NCBI GenBank assembly: GCA_026004215.1
Contig: BPIR01000001.1
Coordinates: forward strand, 434,001-498,000
Length of the DNA stretch: 64,000 nucleotides
Reading direction: 5' to 3'
Source: Candidatus Binatia bacterium
Lineage (GTDB): Bacteria; Desulfobacterota; Binatia; HRBIN30
Under the pieces are notes generated by a model, which did not search any database, was not told where the DNA came from, and saw only the letters and a list, made by a program, of their open reading frames with translations. Positions 56,143-64,000 of the stretch are shown here, one piece after another (positions within the stretch are counted from its first letter, which is position 1; the number at the start of each line of letters is the position of its first letter). Position numbers and translations under genes: made by a program.

Positions 56143-57825
56143 ATGGGGGCGCTCGGTGGGAAAAGGCGCCGCGTACTGATCGTGGGCGGTGTTGCCGGTG
56201 GGGCGTCCTGCGCGGCTCGCTTGCGCAGGCTCGACGAAAACTGTGACATTATCGTGTTCGACCGCGGGCCTTACGTCTCCTTCGCAAACTGCGGGCTGCC
56301 GTATTATGTGGGAAACGTCATCCAGGACGAGCGCCACCTTCTGGTGGCCACCCGAGAGCTCTTTCAAAAACGATTCAATATCGACGTGCAAACTCTGACC
56401 GAGGCGCGGTCGATCGACGCTGCGAACCGGCTTTTGACTGTGTGCGATCTGCGTTCGGGAGCCGTCCGCGCAGAACCGTACGATGTTTTGGTGTTAGCTC
56501 CCGGGGCTGCGCCGATCCGCCCCTCGTGTCCTGGCACAGATCTTCCAGGAGTGTTCTCCGTCCGTAGTATTCCAGACTCCCGTAAAATTCGTGCCTGGAT
56601 CGAAGAACAGCGCCCGGAACGAGCGGTTGTGGTGGGGGGCGGACTCATCGGCTTAGAGATGGTGGAGAATCTGAGCCAGCGGGGGCTGAAAGTTTGCGTG
56701 TTAGAGAAGCTCGACCAAATTGTGCCGCCGTTGGATCCCGAAATGGCCTCTTGGGTTGCGGCGCACTTGCGGGCACATGGGGTGGAGCTTCACTTGAACG
56801 ATGGGCTTCGCGCCATTGAAACCGAAAACTCGCAGCTCTGCGTGGTCACGGAGAAGGGGCACCGCCATCGTGCGGGCATGGTCATTCTCGCCCTTGGGGT
56901 CAAACCCGAGATCGACTTGGCCCGGAGTGCGGGTCTAACGATCGGTCCCCGCGGCGGGATCGTTGTAGACGATCAAATGCGGACGTCGGACCCGCACATT
57001 TGGGCGGTCGGTGATGCCGTGGAAGTGCAGCACGTGGTTACTGGCCAGGAAGTGATTCTTCCTTTGGCGGGACCAGCAAACCGCCAGGGACGCATTGCCG
57101 CAGACTCGATTGCCGGGCGAGCAAGCTCTTTTCGCGGCGTGCAGGGAACGGCCATTGTGGGAGTGTTCGGACTGACCGTGGCTTGCACGGGTGCGACCGA
57201 GAAAGGCTTGAAGCGTGCCGGAGTGAGTGGGTATCGGACCATTTATTTGCATCCGGGACACCACGCCAGCTACTACCCGGGTGCCAAACCTATCCACCTG
57301 AAACTGATTTTTTCCGTGCCGGAAGGGAAAGTCCTGGGCGCGCAAGCGGTCGGCGAGGAAGGGGTAGACAAGCGCATTGACGTGATTGCGGCGGCGATTC
57401 AGTTTCATGCCACCGTCGGCGATCTCGCCGAAGGCGAATTTTGTTATGCGCCGCAATTTGGAGCCGCCAAAGACCCCGTGAATGTCGCCGGTATGATCGC
57501 TCAAAATGTTTTGTGTGGCGATGTCGAGTTAGCGGATTGGAGCCGCCTGCACGATCACGACATCGTACTGCTCGATGTGCGCGAACCGGACGAATACGCC
57601 CGAGGACATATTCCGGGCGCGTTATCTATTCCGCTGACAGAGTTACGGCAGCGCTGGCAGGAACTGCCGGCCCACCGCGAGATTTACGTTTACTGCGGGG
57701 TCGGCCAGCGTGCTTACTTTGCAGCAAGGTTCTTGCGACACGCCGGCTGCCGAGTGGCCAATTTGTCCGGTGGGTATGAAACCTACCTGGCCTTGCGCAC
57801 TGCCGGGCTTGTCGCGGGGTCGTAG
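56143..57825 (+). CDS. CoA-disulfide reductase with C-terminal rhodanese domain
   Basis: 560 aa from ATG 56143. FAD domain RRVLIVGGVAGGASCAARLRR, active Cys in SFANCGLPYY, NAD motif VVVGGGLIGLEMVENL. The C-terminal rhodanese domain (about 455-555) shows LLDVREPDEYARGHIPGA and the catalytic Cys in VYCGVGQRA. CoADR-RHD proteins reduce CoA or polysulfide disulfides and link to sulfane-sulfur handling. Convergent with glk, five bases apart. Confidence 0.92.
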   Translation: MGALGGKRRRVLIVGGVAGGASCAARLRRLDENCDIIVFDRGPYVSFANCGLPYYVGNVIQDERHLLVATRELFQKRFNIDVQTLTEARSIDAANRLLTVCDLRSGAVRAEPYDVLVLAPGAAPIRPSCPGTDLPGVFSVRSIPDSRKIRAWIEEQRPERAVVVGGGLIGLEMVENLSQRGLKVCVLEKLDQIVPPLDPEMASWVAAHLRAHGVELHLNDGLRAIETENSQLCVVTEKGHRHRAGMVILALGVKPEIDLARSAGLTIGPRGGIVVDDQMRTSDPHIWAVGDAVEVQHVVTGQEVILPLAGPANRQGRIAADSIAGRASSFRGVQGTAIVGVFGLTVACTGATEKGLKRAGVSGYRTIYLHPGHHASYYPGAKPIHLKLIFSVPEGKVLGAQAVGEEGVDKRIDVIAAAIQFHATVGDLAEGEFCYAPQFGAAKDPVNVAGMIAQNVLCGDVELADWSRLHDHDIVLLDVREPDEYARGHIPGALSIPLTELRQRWQELPAHREIYVYCGVGQRAYFAARFLRHAGCRVANLSGGYETYLALRTAGLVAGS

Positions 57826-57830
57826 GACGC

Positions 57831-58808
57831 TCATTTGCGAACACGCAACGACGCGTACCGTGCTGCCCCCAACAGCACGAGCTCGGCGATGCGGACGACA
57901 CGGACCGGGATCGCCTCGAGCAGTGGCCGCATTCGCCCTTTGCTTCGGAAGGCTTCCATGAACTCGCCCTGTTGCAGCACCTCCAGGTTGCTGAGAGCGA
58001 TATTGCCAAAAATGTACAGCCCTCCCAGAGCCATGAGCTTGAGGGACAAGTTGGCGGCCTCCGCCCCGTAGAGGCGGAAAAACAGTTGCAGCGCTTCCCG
58101 ACACAGCCAATCCCCGTTGCGAGCCCGCTCAGCGATGGCCTCGGGCGAAATGCCTTCCTCTTCCGCGGGCTTCGCCGCCGCGGCAAAATCGCCCGGGACT
58201 CGGCCGCGCAGAAACAGATATATGTGGACCAAACCCGGCCCGGATACCACCCGCTCCCAACTCACATGGTCGAACCTTTGGCGCAACCAGCAAAGAAGCT
58301 GATCCTCCAGCGGACTCGACGGCGCAAAACTCGCGTGCCCCCCTTCGGTCGCGAATGGATAGTGATTCTCCCCGTCCCAGTATAAGCCCGCCTCGCCCAG
58401 CCCGGTTCCGGCAGCAATGACAGCCTGGTTACCTTGTGCCGTACCCGCGCCTGCTTGGAGGGTCACAGAATCGGCCTCTTCCAGCAAAGCTAGCCCCCAA
58501 GCCGCTGCCTCCAAATCATTGAGGACGCCCACATGAGGCAGTCCGGTCGCTTGCGCAATCTCGGTAGCGTCTACGGACCATGGCAGGTTGACCGTCAGGC
58601 TGCGGCCGCGGACTACAGGCCCCGCCACACCGACTCCCGCCGCCACCGGCCACCCGGGCGCACGTTGCAGGTAGTCTCGCAAGAGGCCGACGATGCTCGG
58701 GATTCTAGCGGTCTCGTACTGTTCCGGTTCGACCGGGCGCCGCAAATCCTCGGGATCGAACAAGGCAACTCGGGTTCGCGTGCCTCCAACGTCAACAGCC
58801 AAGATCAA
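57831..58808 (-). CDS. glk: Glucokinase
   Basis: 325 aa. N-terminal ATP loop LAVDVGGTRTRVALFD, GVGVAGPVVRGRSL, LNDLEAAAWGL, AAGTGLGEAGL and ATEGGHASFAP match the bacterial glucokinase family. Phosphorylates glucose to G6P. Downstream of pgm, 21 bases after its stop, likely co-transcribed. Confidence 0.93.
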   Translation of the reverse strand: MILAVDVGGTRTRVALFDPEDLRRPVEPEQYETARIPSIVGLLRDYLQRAPGWPVAAGVGVAGPVVRGRSLTVNLPWSVDATEIAQATGLPHVGVLNDLEAAAWGLALLEEADSVTLQAGAGTAQGNQAVIAAGTGLGEAGLYWDGENHYPFATEGGHASFAPSSPLEDQLLCWLRQRFDHVSWERVVSGPGLVHIYLFLRGRVPGDFAAAAKPAEEEGISPEAIAERARNGDWLCREALQLFFRLYGAEAANLSLKLMALGGLYIFGNIALSNLEVLQQGEFMEAFRSKGRMRPLLEAIPVRVVRIAELVLLGAARYASLRVRK

Positions 58809-58829
58809 CGTAAACCTCGTCGAGCGATG

Positions 58830-60476
58830 CTATTCGCGGCCAAGCCACTCGTCCAAGAACGAACGAGCGACCTGCTGGACTTGCATGAGGTGTTCTTGCC
58901 CCCGGAAACTTTCCGCATAGAGCTTGTACACGTCTTCGGTCCCCGAAGGACGCGCTGCGAACCAGGCATCTTCGGCAACAACCTTGATTCCGCCAATAGG
59001 AGCCCCGTTGCCCGGGGCCTTATCCAGCACGGCAATCACGGGAGAACCCGCCAACTCCGAGATCCGCACCTCTTCGGGCTTCAACCGGCTGAACGCCAGT
59101 TTTTGCTCGCGCGTTGCCGGAGCGTCGATCCGCTCGTAGGCCGGTGAGCCGAAGCGGCTTGTAATCTCCTCATAAAGCGAGCTCGGATCTTTGGCGAGGA
59201 CTGCAAGTACTTCAGCCGCCAGCAGGTTTAGAGCAATGCCGTCTTTATCCGTGGTCCAAACCTGACCGTCGCGGCGCAGTAACGATGCACCAGCGCTCTC
59301 TTCACCGGCGAACACGATCGACCCTGAACGCAGGCCATCCACGAACCATTTGAAACCCACCGGAACCTCGAAGATGTCGCGCCCAAAGTGGGCGGCAATC
59401 CGATCGATCAACTGGGTGGTGACTACGGTTTTACCCACCCGACCATCCGCGGGCCACTGCGGCCGGTTTTGCAACAAGTACCACACGGCCACGCTCAAGA
59501 AGTGGTTCGGGTTCAGAAGGCCGCCCTGCCGGGTTACGATTCCGTGACGGTCCGCGTCCGTATCGTTTCCAAAAGCGATGTCGAAGCGGTCGCGCAACTC
59601 CACAAGTTTGCGCATGGCAAAGGGCGAGGAGCAGTCCATGCGAATGCGCCCGTCCCAGTCTGCTGGCATGAAGCGAAACGTCGGGTCCACGACGTCGTTG
59701 ACCAACGTCAAGTCCAAGCCGTAAGTTTCGGCGATGTGCGGCCAATATTTCACCGACGCGCCTCCGAGCGGATCCGCCCCGATCCGCAATCCTGCGCGCG
59801 CAATTGCAGCGATATCCACCACCTCGGGTAGCGTTTGCACGTACTCTCGAACGTAGGGGAACGCCTGCAGGTAGTCCGACTTTTTTGCTTTCTCCCAAAC
59901 CACGCGGCGAATGCCTGCGGGGTGTTCCAAGAGTTCGTTCGCGCGCCCCTCGATCCAGCGGGTCGCCTGGGTGTCGGCTGACCCGCCATGAGTTTCGTTG
60001 TACTTGAAGCCGCCGTCTTCCGGAGGATTGTGAGAGGGAGAAATCACGACCCCGTCGGCTAAGCCAGTACTACGGCCAAGGTTATGCCGCAGAATCGAGT
60101 GAGAAATCACGGGAGTGGGCGTGTAGCCGTCCTGCGCGTCGACCATGACCGTGACTTCATTGGCCACCAGTACTTCGACAGCGGTTACGTACGCCGGGTA
60201 GGAGACAGCGTGCGTGTCTCGCCCCAAAAACAATGGCCCGTTGATGCCCCGCATTCGGCGGTAATCGCAAATCGCCTGTGCAATCGCCGCCACGTGTGCC
60301 TCGTTAAAGCTGTAACGCAAGGGGCTGCCGCGATGTCCCGAGGTGCCAAAGACAACTCGATGGGAGGGCTCTCGGGGATCCGGACGTTCGCTGAAATACG
60401 AGGAGACCAGACGGGCTACGTCCACGAGCCGATCATGAGGTAAAAGTTCTCCAGGGCGTACCGCACCGACGTTCAC
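58830..60476 (-). CDS. pgm: Phosphoglucomutase (alpha-D-glucose type)
   Basis: 548 aa from GTG 60476 with AGGAGG upstream. Interconverts glucose-1-P and glucose-6-[14 protein letters not shown] near the N-terminus, catalytic Ser in [20 protein letters not shown], magnesium loop DTDADRHGI, sugar loop in EESAGAS, and the phosphate-binding [11 protein letters not shown]. Upstream of glk; divergent from gpmA across 184 bp. Confidence 0.95.
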   Translation of the reverse strand: MNVGAVRPGELLPHDRLVDVARLVSSYFSERPDPREPSHRVVFGTSGHRGSPLRYSFNEAHVAAIAQAICDYRRMRGINGPLFLGRDTHAVSYPAYVTAVEVLVANEVTVMVDAQDGYTPTPVISHSILRHNLGRSTGLADGVVISPSHNPPEDGGFKYNETHGGSADTQATRWIEGRANELLEHPAGIRRVVWEKAKKSDYLQAFPYVREYVQTLPEVVDIAAIARAGLRIGADPLGGASVKYWPHIAETYGLDLTLVNDVVDPTFRFMPADWDGRIRMDCSSPFAMRKLVELRDRFDIAFGNDTDADRHGIVTRQGGLLNPNHFLSVAVWYLLQNRPQWPADGRVGKTVVTTQLIDRIAAHFGRDIFEVPVGFKWFVDGLRSGSIVFAGEESAGASLLRRDGQVWTTDKDGIALNLLAAEVLAVLAKDPSSLYEEITSRFGSPAYERIDAPATREQKLAFSRLKPEEVRISELAGSPVIAVLDKAPGNGAPIGGIKVVAEDAWFAARPSGTEDVYKLYAESFRGQEHLMQVQQVARSFLDEWLGRE

Positions 60477-60660
60477 GAGGCCCTCCTACTACTCGGTTCG
60501 GCTTTGGTCCACCAGGTCCTTTCTATTCTGGGGCACTCCGGAACAACTGCTCGAACATCCTTGTCGGGCTTCCTGGTTCTCGATCGCACGGCAACGTCGT
60601 TACGCCCGCCACTGGCTCGCTCTCCCGGGTCTTGCTAGCACGGCGGGGAGGACGAGAAGT

Positions 60661-61410
60661 ATGAAACGGCTGGTGTTGCTCCGGCACGGGGAAAGCATTT
60701 GGAACAAAGAGAACCGATTTACCGGCTGGACCGATGTTGGTTTGAGCGAGCGGGGCACCGAAGAGGCGAGACTCGCCGGCCAAACGCTCCGCGAGCAAGG
60801 GTACGCGTTCGACGTTGCGTTCACCTCCGTCTTGAAACGCGCAATCAAGACACTTTGGATTGTGCTCGAAGAAATGGACCTCATGTGGATCCCCGTACAC
60901 AAAAGCTGGCGTTTGAACGAACGGCACTATGGCGCGTTGCAAGGTCTCAATAAGGCAGAAACCGCTGCGAAGCACGGACTCGAACAAACCCAGATTTGGC
61001 GCCGGAGTTACGATGTGCCCCCTCCCCCGCTTTCCCCGGATGACCCACGACATCCTCGTTTCGACCCGCGCTACCGCAAAGTTCCGCCGCATGAACTCCC
61101 CGCCACGGAGTCGCTGAAGGACACCGTGCAACGCTTCCTGCCATACTGGCACCAGCAGATTGCGCCGGCATTGCAGGCCGGTGAACGAGTCATCATTGCA
61201 GCGCACGGGAATAGTTTGCGCGCCCTGGTGAAATATCTGGACAACGTATCGGATCAGGACATTGTAGGCCTCAACATCCCGACCGGGATTCCTCTCGTGT
61301 ACGAACTCGACGACAACCTTCGCCCGCTCACACACTACTATTTGGGCGATCCGGCAGAGATCGAAAAAGCCGCTGCCGCGGTGGCTGCGCAACTCACTTC
61401 GCGCGGGTGA
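60661..61410 (+). CDS. gpmA: 2,3-bisphosphoglycerate-dependent phosphoglycerate mutase
   Basis: 249 aa. [27 protein letters not shown] (catalytic His), [13 protein letters not shown], and [16 protein letters not shown] are the dPGM signature. Converts 3PG and 2PG in glycolysis. Convergent with gap, nine bases between the stops. Confidence 0.96.
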   Translation: MKRLVLLRHGESIWNKENRFTGWTDVGLSERGTEEARLAGQTLREQGYAFDVAFTSVLKRAIKTLWIVLEEMDLMWIPVHKSWRLNERHYGALQGLNKAETAAKHGLEQTQIWRRSYDVPPPPLSPDDPRHPRFDPRYRKVPPHELPATESLKDTVQRFLPYWHQQIAPALQAGERVIIAAHGNSLRALVKYLDNVSDQDIVGLNIPTGIPLVYELDDNLRPLTHYYLGDPAEIEKAAAAVAAQLTSRG

Positions 61411-61419
61411 CCGCCGGCC

Positions 61420-62577
<1,158 letters not shown>

Positions 62578-62593
62578 CTAAAACGACCCACGC

Positions 62594-62668
62594 GCGCCCG
62601 TAGCTCAGTTGGACTAGAGCGGCTGGCTTCGAACCAGTAGGTCGGGAGTTCGAATCTCTCCGGGCGCG
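62594..62668 (+). tRNA. tRNA-Arg (anticodon TCG)
   Basis: Acceptor GCGCCCG / CGGGCGC, D-arm GCTC...GAGC, anticodon stem GCTGG/CCAGT around CTTCGAA (anticodon TCG), T-arm GGGAGTTCGAATCTCTC. No CCA encoded. Lies alone, opposite in strand to gap and cysS. Confidence 0.92.
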
Positions 62669-62803
62669 CTTCTTCGGTCAGGGTTCGCATCTCGCATCGG
62701 AACGCGAACCCCTCCGCCAGCGAACTTGGTCGGCTTTTCATCGCCGTCCCCAGTGGCGCGGGCTCTCTAGAATTCCCGGGCAATTTGTTCGAGAGGAACT
62801 ATG

Positions 62804-64000
62804 CTAGCGAGCCACCTTCCAAACTGTGCCGCTGGGAGTGTCTTCGAGAACGATCCCCTGTGCGCGCAATTCTTCACGAATTTGATCGGCCAAAGCAAAA
62901 TCCTTGCGCCGGCGCGCTGCAGCACGTTGGGCAATTTTCTCGTCCACATAAGTCCGACTCAGTTGCCGGCTGGAAAGAAAGCGTTCCTTTTCCTGTTCCA
63001 GCACGACAGTTGGATCGTTGCCGCCGACGCCCAGAACAGATCCCATTTCTCGCACGGCACTTCGGATCGGTCCCAGGTCTTCCGTCCGCTTCTCGTCGAG
63101 GAGGCGGTTGAGATCGCGGATAGTGTCGAACAGTACGGCTAGGGCGCGAGCCGTGTTGAAATCGTCATCCATTGCGGCACGAAACTCTTCGAGGCGGTGC
63201 GGATCCGGTTTCGCGCCCCCATCTCGGTTCACCGCGTCCACACGGTAAAGGGTTTCGTACAACCGACCGAGAGCTCTTGCCGCCTCGTCGAGCCGCTCCG
63301 GAACGAATTCCAACGGGCTTCGGTAATGAGTGCCCAACACCAGCAGCCTGACCGCCTCGCCACCCGCGCGCGCCACTGCCTCGGCAACGGTCATGAAGTT
63401 GCCTAGCGATTTCGACATCTTCTCGGCGCCGATGGTCACCAAACCATTGTGCAGCCAGTACCGGGCAAATTCGCAGCCGTATGCGCCTTCGGACTGAGCG
63501 ATTTCGTTTTCGTGATGAGGAAAAATCAGGTCGGCACCACCCCCGTGAATGTCGAACGGCTGTCCGAGATACTTGGCTGCCATGGCGGAACACTCGATGT
63601 GCCATCCGGGTCGGCCCGGTCCCCACGGGCTCGCCCAGGCTGGCTCCCCCGGTTTGCTCGCCTTCCACAGGGCGAAATCCATCGGATGCCGCTTGCGCTC
63701 ATCGACCTCGACGCGGGCTCCAGCGATCATGTCCTCCAAGCGGCGCTTGGAGAGTTTTCCATAGCCAGGGAATTTCTCGACGCAGAAGTACACATCGCCA
63801 TTGGCAGGGTACGCGAGCCCGCGGTCGATCAGGCGTTGGATAAGTGCGATCATGTCGTCAATGTGTTCGGTGGCACGAGGCTCATAGGTAGGTCGTAAGC
63901 AACCGAGGGCTTGCACGTCTTCTTCAAAGGCGGCCAGGTTGCTCGCTACCAGCTCCGCAGTAGAAACGCCGGCCTGCTGAGCCCGAGCGATAATCTTGTC
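62804..64000 (-). CDS. cysS: Cysteinyl-tRNA synthetase, N-terminus beyond right edge
   Basis: At least 398 residues are visible, open to the edge. Motifs: [26 protein letters not shown] (zinc-site region), [38 protein letters not shown] (KMSKS), and the C-terminal helical bundle with [21 protein letters not shown]. The HIGH region is outside the window. Confidence 0.95.
   Translation of the reverse strand, partial: DKIIARAQQAGVSTAELVASNLAAFEEDVQALGCLRPTYEPRATEHIDDMIALIQRLIDRGLAYPANGDVYFCVEKFPGYGKLSKRRLEDMIAGARVEVDERKRHPMDFALWKASKPGEPAWASPWGPGRPGWHIECSAMAAKYLGQPFDIHGGGADLIFPHHENEIAQSEGAYGCEFARYWLHNGLVTIGAEKMSKSLGNFMTVAEAVARAGGEAVRLLVLGTHYRSPLEFVPERLDEAARALGRLYETLYRVDAVNRDGGAKPDPHRLEEFRAAMDDDFNTARALAVLFDTIRDLNRLLDEKRTEDLGPIRSAVREMGSVLGVGGNDPTVVLEQEKERFLSSRQLSRTYVDEKIAQRAAARRRKDFALADQIREELRAQGIVLEDTPSGTVWKVAR

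Overview
The window is GC-rich chromosomal DNA from a Gram-negative bacterium. It carries Kdo and lipid A genes (kdsA, kdsB, a KpsF-type isomerase, lpxD, two LpxL/HtrB-like acyltransferases), a TamA/TamB-like outer-membrane assembly pair, lipoproteins with lipoboxes, and CSLREA-type beta-helix surface proteins with Thr/Pro linkers. That mix of protein families fits an uncultivated deltaproteobacterial-type lineage (Desulfobacterota/Myxococcota/Binatota-like). This placement is an impression from gene content, not a phylogeny. No phage, transposase, CRISPR array or rRNA was seen. Three tRNA genes are present.

Layout. 1-4425 (minus): an intact 801-aa CSLREA beta-helix surface protein, followed downstream by an orphan, start-less 3' cassette that shares a 744-bp tract with it (one mismatch, in phase) but continues into a different C-terminus. 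4426-5660: no gene recognised. 5661-12502 (minus): a Kdo/lipid A operon, kdsB-pyrG-kdsA-kpsF-lpxL-like-ferritin-like-lpxL-like. 12693-16158 (plus): proS, purE, purK. 16389-17372 (minus): a zinc-protease-like protein and an unknown partner. 17485-21520 (plus): lgt, a TlpA/ResA thioredoxin, an HExxH peptidase, a CorC-type protein. 21662-28413 (minus): tamA-like and tamB-like. 28491-29882 (plus): DegQ/HtrA. 29898-33216 (minus): MFS transporter, peptidoglycan-binding lipoprotein, hisG, hisI. 33339-40077 (plus): lpxD, gloB-like, cysE, cupin lipoprotein, cobalamin adenosyltransferase, MBL hydrolase, gamma-glutamylcyclotransferase, MATE. 40249-44786 (plus): a four-gene Gld-type ABC operon. 44778-45833 (minus): hisC. 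45943-49092 (plus): an unknown gene, gltX, tRNA-Gln, a terminator, tRNA-Glu. 49157-54520: DedA and an AMP-ligase (minus), then two CaiB/BaiF subunits and an isochorismatase-fold protein (plus). 54574-57825: a pilin-like protein (minus), an unknown protein, a glycine-zipper lipoprotein, a CoA-disulfide reductase with rhodanese domain (plus). 57831-64000: sugar and glycolysis genes glk, pgm, gpmA, gap, tRNA-Arg, and a partial cysS.

Functionally the window is dominated by envelope building (Kdo, lipid A, Lgt, TAM, DegQ) and core metabolism (purine, histidine, cysteine, glycolysis, aminoacylation). The least ordinary parts are the duplicated beta-helix cassette with a possible in-frame C-terminal switch, the ferritin-like protein translationally coupled to a lipid A acyltransferase homologue, the HExxH protein pair, and the CoA-ligase/CaiB/isochorismatase-fold cluster, in which one CaiB subunit and the isochorismatase-fold protein lack expected catalytic residues.
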